This document shows positions 17,903 through 26,830 of a stretch of DNA of 64,000 nucleotides, piece by piece. Source of the DNA: Gemmata sp051859125 (GTDB taxonomy: Bacteria > Planctomycetota > Planctomycetia > Gemmatales > Gemmataceae); NCBI RefSeq assembly GCF_051859125.1, contig NZ_JBHYGG010000101.1, positions 9,973 through 73,972 on the forward strand, written 5' to 3'. Every line of letters starts with the position of its first letter. The first letter of the stretch is position 1. The notes beneath the pieces were generated by a model, which was not told where the DNA came from, did no database searches, and was given only the letters and a program-made list of their open reading frames with translations. Both the position numbers and the translations under genes were made by a program.

Positions 17903-18361
17903 TTACGCGGTCGCGACCGCCCCGGCCGGGTACTCCGCGGGGGCGACGGCCTCGGACCGGGTGCCGGTGCGGAACCACCGCGGCGGGTACATGATCAGCC
18001 CCTGGAGCACGAGGACCATCGTGGCGACGTAGCCGACGTCGAGCGCGAGTTGCGGGACGTTGTCGAAGAACAGCAGGTCGTGCAGGAGCTTGCCCATGAA
18101 CGACTCACTGCCGTTGAACGTCTGGCCGGCGAGTTCGCGGAGCTGGCCCTCCCAGACGGTGAGCGGGCACGGCCAGCCCTTGATCGCCTCGACCGCGACG
18201 ATGGCGATGGCGAGGAGGTGCGTGTAGCGGAACCACGGGTTCCGCACCCACTGCCACTTCAGCGCCGCCCCGGCGATGATGAGCAACTGACCGAAGATCA
18301 CGTAAGCGACGTACGCGAGGTGAATGCCGACCACCAGGTCGGCGCACAAGCCGTACCACAT
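17903..18361 (-). CDS. DUF2784 family membrane protein
   Basis: A 152-aa integral membrane protein starting MWYGLCADLVVGIHLAYV. The layout fits the DUF2784 family: a first helix, the segment FGQLLIIAGAALKWQWVRNP, a Trp/Pro-Cys pair (GWPCPLTVWE) and further hydrophobic helices. I chose the ATG at 18361 because the longer frame upstream has no family features. The function is unknown. It is separated from the glycosyltransferase by 61 nt on the same strand. Confidence 0.8.
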   Translation of the reverse strand: MWYGLCADLVVGIHLAYVAYVIFGQLLIIAGAALKWQWVRNPWFRYTHLLAIAIVAVEAIKGWPCPLTVWEGQLRELAGQTFNGSESFMGKLLHDLLFFDNVPQLALDVGYVATMVLVLQGLIMYPPRWFRTGTRSEAVAPAEYPAGAVATA

Positions 18362-18573
18362 ACCGCACCCTTGGGATGGCGTCCGAGTGTTGTTCGCAGA
18401 AGTGCTGCGTTCAGTAAGTTTGATCCCCCACGCCGCACGTTTATTCCGCGATTCCGCCCCCGCTCTGGACCGCGCACCCTCCGGCCGCGGCAGCGGCGGG
18501 CGCTCCTCCACTGGGCCTGCGACTCCCGTAAGATCTGACCCATCGGCCGCCCGCCCCGATGGAGGATTGTCCC

Positions 18574-19668
18574 GTGCCCACCGTCGCAGACTTCGCCGCG
18601 TACCTGGAGCGGTTCGCACCGTGCGCCACGGCCGCCGAGTGGGACAACGTCGGGCTCCTGCTCGGCGACGCGGCCGCGAGCGTCGAGCGCATCATGACGT
18701 GCCTCACACTCACGCCGGACGTTGCGGAGGAAGCCGTCCGCGAGCGGGCGAACCTCGTCGTCTCGCACCACCCGATCTTCTTCCGGGCGATCAAGAAACT
18801 GACCGCGAACAGCAGCGACGGCAAGGTCGTGTTCCCGCTGATGAAGGCCGGCGTCGCGGTGTACTCCCCGCACACGGCGTTCGATAACTGTGCGGGCGGC
18901 ATCAACGACTCTCTCGCTCAGCGGCTCGGAATCGTGAACCTGGTCCCGCTGCGGCCCCGCACGGCCGCGGCGCAGTGCAAGCTCGTCGTGTTCGTACCAG
19001 ACGCGGACCTTCAAAAGGTGACGGACGCGGTGTTCGCCGCGGGGGCGGGGGTGATCGGCCAGTACCGCGAGTGCAGCTTCCGGCTCGCGGGGAAGGGGAC
19101 GTTCTTCGGGACCGAGGCGACCAACCCAGTTGTCGGGCAGAAGGGCCGCCGCGAGGACGTGGACGAGTGGCGGCTCGAAGTGGTCGTGCCCGAGCGTAAC
19201 GTCGCGGCCGTTCTCGCCGCGATGCGGACGGCGCACAGTTACGAGGAGCCGGCGTTCGACGTGTACCCGCTCAAGCCCGGCACCGCCGGCGGCGAAGGGC
19301 GGATCGGCGACCTGGCGCAGCCCGTCACGCTCGGCGAACTGGTCGCACGGGCGAAGGATCAGCTCGCGGCAGCGTCGGTTCAGGTGGTCGGCGACTTGAG
19401 CCGGACCGTGCGGAAAGTGGCGGTCGCGTGCGGCGCGGCGGGTGAGTTTCTCTCAGATTCGATACGGGCGAGTGCCGATGTCTTCGTCACGGGCGAACTG
19501 CGGTTCCACGACGCGCTGGCGGCACGGAGCGCCGGCGTGTGCGTCGTCGTTCCCGGGCACTACGCGACGGAGCGGCCGGCGGTCGAGGAGCTCGCCGCAC
19601 GGCTCGCCGCCGAGTGGCCCGGGGTCACCGCTTGGGCCAGCCGCGTCGAGCGGGACCCGCTCGCCTGA
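18574..19668 (+). CDS. NIF3/YqfO-like dinuclear metal-binding protein
   Basis: Member of the widespread NIF3 family of hexameric proteins with a dinuclear metal centre; some members resemble GTP cyclohydrolase I type 2, but the physiological role is unsettled. The 364-aa product has metal-binding motifs VVSHHPIFF near the N-terminus and GHYATERP near the C-terminus, with the middle PII/CutA-like insert of YqfO-type proteins. I chose GTG 18574 because GGAGGA at 18561-18566 sits 7 nt upstream; an ATG at 18559 would overlap that site. Confidence 0.9.
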   Translation: MPTVADFAAYLERFAPCATAAEWDNVGLLLGDAAASVERIMTCLTLTPDVAEEAVRERANLVVSHHPIFFRAIKKLTANSSDGKVVFPLMKAGVAVYSPHTAFDNCAGGINDSLAQRLGIVNLVPLRPRTAAAQCKLVVFVPDADLQKVTDAVFAAGAGVIGQYRECSFRLAGKGTFFGTEATNPVVGQKGRREDVDEWRLEVVVPERNVAAVLAAMRTAHSYEEPAFDVYPLKPGTAGGEGRIGDLAQPVTLGELVARAKDQLAAASVQVVGDLSRTVRKVAVACGAAGEFLSDSIRASADVFVTGELRFHDALAARSAGVCVVVPGHYATERPAVEELAARLAAEWPGVTAWASRVERDPLA

Positions 19669-19747
19669 GCGGGGCCTCGCGAGGCGTTGACTTTCGCGGG
19701 CGGGCCGGGTATTCGCCGCGGACCAGGCAAGGAAGCCGGAGGTGACG

Positions 19748-19963
19748 ATGAGCGCTCGGTACGTAATTCTCGGTCTCGCCGTGGCGTGCGGCGTGTCGGC
19801 GTGGGCGTGGTGCCGGCCGTGCGAAAGCGTGGCCCGTGCCCAGGGTGCGGACGCGGTTCTGAAGGCGGAGCCGGTCGCTGCGGGCAGCACTCAGGAAGAG
19901 GCGCTGGCCCGCTACCGGACCAACGCCAGCCGCCACTGGAAGCAGATCGCGCTGAAGCGCTGA
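19748..19963 (+). CDS. Small exported hypothetical protein
   Basis: A 71-aa protein of unknown function with an N-terminal signal peptide (hydrophobic core VILGLAVACGVSAWAW, likely cleavage after ARA near residue 31). The short mature part ends in basic and aromatic residues (RHWKQIALKR). ATG 19748 is supported by GGAGG at 19738-19742. No domain is recognised. Confidence 0.6.
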   Translation: MSARYVILGLAVACGVSAWAWCRPCESVARAQGADAVLKAEPVAAGSTQEEALARYRTNASRHWKQIALKR

Positions 19964-20062
19964 CCCCGCGTTCGCAACGGGTGGGGCAGACAACTGCGGG
20001 TGCGGCCTTATGATGGGGCGAGCGGGACGCTCGGTCCGTCACAGTCGCACCCGGTTGATCGC

Positions 20063-22222
20063 ATGGCCCTCATCCACATCGAGCCCCTCCCGCGGCAGTG
20101 CTCGCCCGGCGTCGTCCTCGCGTTCGTGTGCAACGGCACGGGGCTCGACCGCAAGCACGTCGGCAAGATCGCGTTCGTCGGCCGCGGGGCGACCGTGGAG
20201 ATCGCCGACGCGAAGGCCGCCGCGGCCGTTGCCGCGCTCGACGGCTCGCGGGTCCAGGAGCGGCCCGTGCGGGTCCGCTTCGCGGGCAAGGCCGACTTCA
20301 CCGACGCCGACCACTTCGCACGACTCTCCAAACTCCTCGACCTCGAAGCCGCCGCCGAGCAGGAAGATGCCCGCCGCCGCGCGCAGGCCGAAGAGGGCTC
20401 GCCCGTCGGCGACGGCACCACCCTCATCAAGCTGGCGCTCCGCGACGCCGAGTTCGGTCTCGGGGGCCGGTTGCTTCTGACCTTCACCCGCAAGGCCGGC
20501 GACCGGCTCCCGCCGACACGGCTCCAACCCGGCTCGCCGGTCATGCTAAGCCAGACGCACGTGAACCGCCGAGTGCCGTCGTACCGTGGGGTCGTGTTCG
20601 ACCGCGACGCGGCCACCATCGGCGTCGCCATCGACCCGCCCGACGACGAAATTCCCGACGAGGCCGTGTGGCGGCTCGACCTGTCGCCCGACGAGGTCTC
20701 GCGCCTGCGGCAACAGGACGCGCTCCAGCGCGCGGCGGCCGCAACTGGCGACCGTCTCGCCGAACTGCGAGCTGTCCTGCTCGGCGAGCGGCCCCCGGAC
20801 TTCGCGGGTCCCGCCGCACCTGAAGACTCACATCCCCTGCTCGCGAGTGAACTGAATTCGCCCCAGGTCGAAGCGATCGCACTCGCGCTCGCCGCGAAGG
20901 ACGTGGCGATCGTCCACGGCCCGCCGGGCACCGGGAAGACGACGACGCTGGTTGAGTTGATCCGGCAGGCGGTCGCACGCGGCGACACCGTGCTCGCGTG
21001 CGCGCCGAGCAACCACGCGGTCGATAACCTCTTCGAAAAGCTCCTCGCCGCCGGTGAACTCCCCGTGCGGCTGGGGCACCCGGCCCGGGTGATGCCCGAG
21101 TTGCGGTCGCGGGCCATCGACATCCTCGCCGAAAAGCACCCGGACGCCCGGCAGGCCCGCAAGGTCGCGAAGGAGGCGTTCGCGCTGTTCCGGCAGGCCG
21201 ACAGGTGGACCCGCGACAAGCCGCAGCCCGGCGAGAAGGCCGCGCTGCGCCGCGAGGCCCGCCAGCTCCTCGGCGAGTCGCGGCGGCTCGAAGCGCTTGC
21301 GATCGAGCGAGTGCTGGAGGAGGCCCGGATCGTGTGCGCGACCCTCACCGGTCTCGACAGCCAACTCCTCGGCAAGCGGCGGTTCGCGCTGGGCGTGATC
21401 GACGAAGCGTGCCAGTCGACCGAGCCGGCGTGCTGGCTCCCGCTGCTCCGTGCGGACCGCGTCGTCCTCGCCGGCGACCACTGCCAGTTGCCGCCGACCG
21501 TCCTGTCGCCGCAGGCCGCCGAGGACGGCCTCGCCGTCAGCCTGATGGAGCGCCTCGTCGGGCTGTTCGGCCCGGACGCCTCGCGGCTTCTGACGATCCA
21601 GCACCGCATGCACGCGGCGATCATGGGGTTCTCGAACGCCGAGTTCTACGAGAACGCACTGGTCGCGCACGACAGCGTCGCCAGTCACACCCTCCCCGGT
21701 CTCGACGGCGTCCGGGCCGAGCCGTTGACCGAGACGCCCGCCGAGTTCCTGGACACCGCCGGGGCGAGCTACGACGAGGAACTGGAAGAGGACACCGGCA
21801 GCCGGCGGAACGTGCGGGAGGCGAGCCTCGCGGCACGCCAGGTGCGCGCGCTCCTCGCAGCGGGCGTGCGGGCCACGCAGATCGGTCTCATCACACCATA
21901 TCGGGCGCAGGTGCGGCACCTCCGCGACCTGCTCGCCGACGTCGAGGGATTGGAGATCGACAGCGTGGACGGGTTTCAGGGCCGCGAGAAGGAGGCCATC
22001 GTGGTGTCGCTGGTGCGGTCGAACACCGAGGGCGAGATCGGCTTCCTGAGCGACACCCGGCGAACGAACGTGGCGCTCACCCGGGCGCGGCGCAAGCTCG
22101 TCGTGATCGGCGACAGTGCGACCCTCTCGAACCATCCGTTCTACCAGCGGATGCTCGCGTATTTCGAGGGGATCGGCGCTTACCGCAGTGTGTGGGAGTT
22201 GGCCGACTCGGGAGCGGAATAG
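20063..22222 (+). CDS. UPF1-like superfamily 1 helicase with DbpA-like N-terminal domain
   Basis: Predicted ATP-dependent RNA/DNA helicase, 719 aa. The helicase core has Walker A GPPGTGKTT (286-294), SNHAVDNL, Walker B DEAC beginning at Asp447, GDHCQLPPT, IQHRMH, VDGFQGREKEAIVVSL and NVALTRARRKLVVIGD, the motif set of UPF1/IGHMBP2-type helicases. The N-terminal about 75 residues (GKIAFVGRGATVEIAD ... RVQERPVRVRF) resemble the DbpA RNA-binding domain; this is a weak match made by eye. The start is ATG 20063. The substrate is not known. Confidence 0.88.
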   Translation: MALIHIEPLPRQCSPGVVLAFVCNGTGLDRKHVGKIAFVGRGATVEIADAKAAAAVAALDGSRVQERPVRVRFAGKADFTDADHFARLSKLLDLEAAAEQEDARRRAQAEEGSPVGDGTTLIKLALRDAEFGLGGRLLLTFTRKAGDRLPPTRLQPGSPVMLSQTHVNRRVPSYRGVVFDRDAATIGVAIDPPDDEIPDEAVWRLDLSPDEVSRLRQQDALQRAAAATGDRLAELRAVLLGERPPDFAGPAAPEDSHPLLASELNSPQVEAIALALAAKDVAIVHGPPGTGKTTTLVELIRQAVARGDTVLACAPSNHAVDNLFEKLLAAGELPVRLGHPARVMPELRSRAIDILAEKHPDARQARKVAKEAFALFRQADRWTRDKPQPGEKAALRREARQLLGESRRLEALAIERVLEEARIVCATLTGLDSQLLGKRRFALGVIDEACQSTEPACWLPLLRADRVVLAGDHCQLPPTVLSPQAAEDGLAVSLMERLVGLFGPDASRLLTIQHRMHAAIMGFSNAEFYENALVAHDSVASHTLPGLDGVRAEPLTETPAEFLDTAGASYDEELEEDTGSRRNVREASLAARQVRALLAAGVRATQIGLITPYRAQVRHLRDLLADVEGLEIDSVDGFQGREKEAIVVSLVRSNTEGEIGFLSDTRRTNVALTRARRKLVVIGDSATLSNHPFYQRMLAYFEGIGAYRSVWELADSGAE

Positions 22223-22490
22223 CGTGATCTCAAGAAGGGTGCGGTTTCTGAGCGGGGCACTGCCAGAGGCGTTGCGTTGTCCCCGGCTCTCGTGCCACAA
22301 GATCCCAACTGCGCCCATTAATCGCTTGCAATTCGGAGGCGATCTGTGAAGATCAGCTCTCGTATCATTCAGACGAATGCTATGTGACAGGTCGCAAGAT
22401 CGTGATTCGCCTTGCGACTTTATTGCTGTGAGCACTGCGCCGCACGTCCTGAGCCACCAGCGAACACCCACCACCCGAACCGGAACGATC

Positions 22491-25400
22491 ATGCCGAAGG
22501 CCCGCACCCTCTCCCGTTGGCCGATCTCAGTGGAAAAGCTCCTGGACTGGATGACGGCGTCCCCCGACCGGGCCGCGAGGTTTCGCCCCCACATCGAGGA
22601 CCTTGAGGCTCGCGACCTCTGGGCCACGGTGACGGGCTTGAGCCCCATCAGCGGCACGTCCCTCGGAGGCACGACTGTCGTTATTTCCGGTACGTTCACT
22701 GGTACGATGCTTTCAGATTTCGCGGTCACGTTCGAGGGGGTTCCAGCAACGGTCACAAGCTTTAACCCAATGGGGACCTCGGTCACCGTGACCTCCCCGG
22801 TAGGTGCAGCCAACTCCGTGGCCGATGTGATTGTGACCGACTCGGGTGGGGCCTCGGCCGACACGGCGGCGGACGACTACACGTACATCACGACGCCCAC
22901 CGTCACTGCCCTCAGCCCGATTGGTGGCCTGCCCGCGGGTGGGACTTCGGTCACCATTACGGGCACCGGGTTCGCCGGCTTGGCCGGCACAGCCGCGGTC
23001 AAGTTCGGCGCAGTCAACGCGGCGTCGTACGTGGTCAACTCGAACACCTCGATCACCGCCGTCGCCCCCGCGGGCGCGGCGGGGACCGTCGATGTAACCG
23101 TGACCAATGTCGTTGGGACGTCGGCCAATACCGCCGCGGACGACTACACGTACCTCGCGATCCCGACGATTACGGCCCTCAGCCCGGGCGGTGGCCCGAT
23201 CGCGGGTGGCAACTCCGTCGTCATCACGGGCACCGGGTTCGCCGCCCTGACGGGGGCTGCGAGCGTCATGTTCGGGGCGGTCAACGCGGCGTCGTACGTG
23301 GTCAACTCGAACACCCAGATCACGGCCGTGGCCCCCGCGGGCGCAGCGGGGTCCGTGAACGTGTCGGTGACGAACGCCATCGGAATGTCGGCCAACACCG
23401 CTGCCGACAATTACCTTTACGCGGCAGCGCCGACAGTCACCGGCGTGAGTCCGAACACGGGGGCCACGTTCGGCGGTACCACGATCACGATCACGGGCAC
23501 CAACTTCTACAACGGCGCGACGGTGACGGTCGGGGGTACGCCGGCCACTGGGGTTACGGTGGTTGACGCCACAACGATCACCGCCACGACCCCCTCGGGA
23601 GGGGCAGGGGGCGTTGACGTCATCGTCACCACGCCGAGCGGTGTTTCTGCGAATACGGCAGCGGACAACTACACCTACGTCCTTGTCGCGCCGCCAACTG
23701 TGACGGCGGTGAGCCCGACGGCAGGGCCAGTGGCGGGCGGGACGGTGCTCACGATCACGGGCACCAACTTCACGGGTGCGACGGGCGTCACCGTCGGCGG
23801 GGTGGCGGCGACCGCCGTCACGGTGGTCAACGCCACGACGATTACCGCGACGACGCCCGCGGGAACGGCGGGTATCGCGAACGTCGTCGTCAGTAACCCG
23901 GGCGGCCCGTCCGCCAACACCGCCGCGGACGACTTCACCTACGTTGCCGCCCCGACGGTTACGGCGGTGAGCCCCGCGACCGGGCCGGCGGCCGGCGGCA
24001 CCACGATCACGATCACGGGTACGAACTTCACGGGTGCGACCGGCGTCACGGTCGGCGGGGTGGCCGCGACCGCCGTCACGGTGGTCAACGCCACCACCAT
24101 CACCGCCACGACCCCAGCGGGGACGGCGGGGATCGTGGACGTCATCGTCACCACCCCGGGCGGCCCGTCCGCGACCTCGGCCGCGTCGAAGTTCACCTAC
24201 GTCGCTGCCCCGACGGTGACCTCGGTGACCCCGCCCGGCGGGCCGGTAACCGGCGGGACGGCGATCACGATCACGGGGACCGGCTTCACGGGGGCCACGG
24301 CGGTCACCATCGGCGGGACCGCCGCGACCAACGTCGTCGTCGTCAACGCCACCACCATCACCGCCACGACGCCGGCCCACGTCGCAGCCGTGTCGCCGGT
24401 TATCGTGACCACCCCGGGCGGGAATTCCGCCCCCGCGGTCGGGGCCACGTTCGCCTTCGACAGCACGGCCCCCACAGTCGTAATCAGTGCCCCGTCGGCC
24501 CCGTTCACGGTCGGGGCACCCGTCACGTTCACGATCACGTACACGGACGCGAACTTCACCGCCAGCAGCCTCACGGCGGCGAACGTGACCCTGAACAAGA
24601 CGGGAACCGCGAACGGCACCGTGAGCGTGAGCGCGGGCACTGGGCCCGTTCGAACGGTGACCATCAGCAACATCACGGGCGACGGGACACTAGGGATCTC
24701 GATCGCCGCGGGGACGGCGGTCGACGTGGCTGGGAACCTCGCGCCCGCCGCGGGGCCGAGTACCACCTTCGTTGCGGCGGGCTCCAAGCTCGCGTCATTC
24801 GCGGTCGGCGGGGCCAACGGGGCGGTTCGGTTGCTGGACGACAGCGGGGTGCTGGTGAACAGCTTCCAACCGATCGCGGGGTACACCGGGCTGGTGTCGG
24901 TCGCCCTCGCCGACTTCGACGGGGACGGCACGGCGGACCTGGCGGTCGCCGCGGCCCTGCCGGCCGGCGTCGCCGGGCTGAGCACGAGCGCGGCGGGCAA
25001 GGTGTTCGTGTACGACGGGCTCGAACTCGCGAACGGCAAGCTGACGCTCGACCACACGTTCACCCCGTTCCTGAACTCCAACGGCCCCGGCCTGGCCACT
25101 GGGGCGTACATCAACGGGCTGAACATCGCCGCCGGGGACGTCAACGGGGACGGCAAGGTCGATCTGATCGCGGGCTCCCGCGGTGGGACCACCACGTCAG
25201 GGCGGGCCGAGTACGGCCGGCTCATCGTGGTCGCCCAGGGGGCGGCCGCCAACGGGTCGCAAGACACCTTCATCGGGTCCGGGTCCCAGGGCATCTTCCC
25301 GTTCGGCACGACCTATCAGAAGGGCGTGGTGGCGGCGGCCGGCGACCTCGACGGCGCCGTCAACGGGGCGGGCTTCACAACGGCCGAGATCGGGGTGACC

Positions 25401-25958
25401 CGCGGCGGCCCCGTCAACAGCTCGAACCCGGCGGTCCAGTCGATGAAGCTCAAGGTCGTCCGCCTGAGCGGCGCGACCCTCCAGGAGATCGACCTGACCG
25501 GCGGCGGCCTGAACGCCAACGGGACGACGAAGGTGCCGCTGGCCCCGTACGCCGGGCTCGCGGCGGGGACCATCCGGCGCGACGCGCGGGTGGCGTTCGT
25601 GGATCAGGACGGGGACGGGAAGGACTCGCTGGTGTTCTCGGCCATCGACCCGTTCACGATCCCGGGCGGCGGAAACACGGTCCGCATTTCGGCGTTCAAC
25701 GTCCCCGGGAACGGGCCGGCCTCCGTGGTCAGCACCGGGACCGGGCCGAGTGGCAGCTACACGGTCGGCGCGGGTGTGTCGGTGTCGTTCGACACGTCGG
25801 ACGTGGTGGCGACCGCGCCGGCCGAGAACCTGGCCCTGCTCTCCGCGGTGGGTGCCAACGGCACGGTGCAGTTCCTCAACGCCCTCACCGGTGCCGTCCA
25901 GACCGGCGGGTTCTCGCTGGCCGTTCCAATCGGCGGCGTCAGCCTCGGCGGCCTGTAG
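22491..25958 (+). CDS. Large surface protein with seven TIG repeats and FG-GAP motifs
   Basis: Probable cell-surface or secreted adhesin-like protein, 1155 aa from ATG 22491. The N-terminal segment RPHIEDLEARDLWA resembles the LExR-type motif at the start of many planctomycete surface proteins. Seven IPT/TIG immunoglobulin-like repeats of about 85 aa follow (about residues 45-660), then a further Ig-like domain, then an FG-GAP/VCBS-like region with calcium-loop motifs DFDGDGTADL, DVNGDGKVDL and DQDGDGKDS. Repeats 5 and 6 (about 23695-24200) are nearly identical in DNA. An upstream in-frame ATG at 22377 adds residues of no recognised type. The 268 nt before 22491 hold no other gene. Confidence 0.88.
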   Translation: MPKARTLSRWPISVEKLLDWMTASPDRAARFRPHIEDLEARDLWATVTGLSPISGTSLGGTTVVISGTFTGTMLSDFAVTFEGVPATVTSFNPMGTSVTVTSPVGAANSVADVIVTDSGGASADTAADDYTYITTPTVTALSPIGGLPAGGTSVTITGTGFAGLAGTAAVKFGAVNAASYVVNSNTSITAVAPAGAAGTVDVTVTNVVGTSANTAADDYTYLAIPTITALSPGGGPIAGGNSVVITGTGFAALTGAASVMFGAVNAASYVVNSNTQITAVAPAGAAGSVNVSVTNAIGMSANTAADNYLYAAAPTVTGVSPNTGATFGGTTITITGTNFYNGATVTVGGTPATGVTVVDATTITATTPSGGAGGVDVIVTTPSGVSANTAADNYTYVLVAPPTVTAVSPTAGPVAGGTVLTITGTNFTGATGVTVGGVAATAVTVVNATTITATTPAGTAGIANVVVSNPGGPSANTAADDFTYVAAPTVTAVSPATGPAAGGTTITITGTNFTGATGVTVGGVAATAVTVVNATTITATTPAGTAGIVDVIVTTPGGPSATSAASKFTYVAAPTVTSVTPPGGPVTGGTAITITGTGFTGATAVTIGGTAATNVVVVNATTITATTPAHVAAVSPVIVTTPGGNSAPAVGATFAFDSTAPTVVISAPSAPFTVGAPVTFTITYTDANFTASSLTAANVTLNKTGTANGTVSVSAGTGPVRTVTISNITGDGTLGISIAAGTAVDVAGNLAPAAGPSTTFVAAGSKLASFAVGGANGAVRLLDDSGVLVNSFQPIAGYTGLVSVALADFDGDGTADLAVAAALPAGVAGLSTSAAGKVFVYDGLELANGKLTLDHTFTPFLNSNGPGLATGAYINGLNIAAGDVNGDGKVDLIAGSRGGTTTSGRAEYGRLIVVAQGAAANGSQDTFIGSGSQGIFPFGTTYQKGVVAAAGDLDGAVNGAGFTTAEIGVTRGGPVNSSNPAVQSMKLKVVRLSGATLQEIDLTGGGLNANGTTKVPLAPYAGLAAGTIRRDARVAFVDQDGDGKDSLVFSAIDPFTIPGGGNTVRISAFNVPGNGPASVVSTGTGPSGSYTVGAGVSVSFDTSDVVATAPAENLALLSAVGANGTVQFLNALTGAVQTGGFSLAVPIGGVSLGGL

Positions 25959-26000
25959 CAGTGCTTCAAGGAGGGCCGCTGGTCGCCCTCCTGACTTCCC

Positions 26001-26030
26001 GGCCCCGGGGTAACCTTCTGCCCCGGGGCC
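26001..26030. terminator. GC-rich hairpin between convergent genes
   Basis: GGCCCCGGGG (26001-26010) pairs exactly with CCCCGGGGCC (26021-26030) around a 10-nt loop, midway between the TIG-repeat gene and the convergent glycerophosphodiesterase gene. A second weaker hairpin (GGAGGGC ... GCCCTCC, 25970-25992) lies just upstream. There is no T-tract, so termination is inferred from position and stem strength. Confidence 0.5.
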
Positions 26031-26071
26031 GCCACTCACGCTACGAACCGTTCGACCCGACCGGGACGGGG

Positions 26072-26830
26072 TTAGGTCGAGGCTCCGCACGCAAGCTGGC
26101 CCCGGAGCCAGCCCGGGCGGTTGGTCGTAAGGCTCTCGACGCCCGCCCCGAGCATCTGCTGCGCCAGTTCGACGCCGTCCACGGTCCACACGCACAGCCG
26201 CAACCCGGCCGCGAGCACCTTCCCCGCGAACGTCGCGTCGAGCACCTCGGGCGATGCCGAGAGGTCCAACCCGTCCGCAGCGACCGACTTCGCGCCGGCG
26301 AGCAGTTCCTCGGGTGCCCGCGGCCGCTCTTCGAGGTCGACGACCCAGTACGCGGGCAAGTCCGGCCGCCGCTGCTTCACCGCCGCGACAACGTTCGCCG
26401 AGAAGCTGATTACGGGCGTTTGCTGCGGGGGAAGGCCGCTCGCGGTCAGCAAGCGGTCCAACTCGGGCACGACCTCGGGGCCGCACTTCACCTCGATCAG
26501 TGCGCGCTTACCGGCGGGAACGGTGGCGAGCGCCTCGGCGAGCGTTGCGATTCGCTCCCCGGCGAACGCCGGCGACTTCCACCGACCCACGTCGAGGAGG
26601 CGCAGTTCGGTCAGAGTGTGATCGGCGACGCGGCCCTCAGCGCCGGCCGTGCGGACCAGAGTCGCGTCGTGGAACAGGACAATGTGGCCGTCGCGGGTCT
26701 GCCACACGTCGAACTCGACGGCGTCGGCCCCTTGTGCCCAGGCGAGGTGCAAGCTGGCGAGCGTGTTCTCGGGCGCGTCTAACGACGCGCCGCGGTGGCC
26801 GATGATCTCGACGCGCGCCGGGGCCGTCAT
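26072..26830 (-). CDS. Glycerophosphodiester phosphodiesterase
   Basis: Hydrolyses glycerophosphodiesters to glycerol-3-phosphate and an alcohol. The 252-aa product has the GDPD motifs: IGHRGASLDAPENTLAS near the N-terminus with the catalytic His and Arg, VEFDVWQTRDGHIVLFHD with metal-binding Glu and Asp and the second His, and LIEVKCG. There is no signal peptide, so it is probably cytoplasmic. Its ATG overlaps the stop of glcF (ATGA), so the two genes are co-translated. Confidence 0.92.
   Translation of the reverse strand: MTAPARVEIIGHRGASLDAPENTLASLHLAWAQGADAVEFDVWQTRDGHIVLFHDATLVRTAGAEGRVADHTLTELRLLDVGRWKSPAFAGERIATLAEALATVPAGKRALIEVKCGPEVVPELDRLLTASGLPPQQTPVISFSANVVAAVKQRRPDLPAYWVVDLEERPRAPEELLAGAKSVAADGLDLSASPEVLDATFAGKVLAAGLRLCVWTVDGVELAQQMLGAGVESLTTNRPGWLRGQLACGAST

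Noticed and set aside
22640..24460. CRISPR-like periodic repeat of about 250 nt
   Set aside because: The period corresponds to TIG protein repeats of about 85 residues in one long reading frame.
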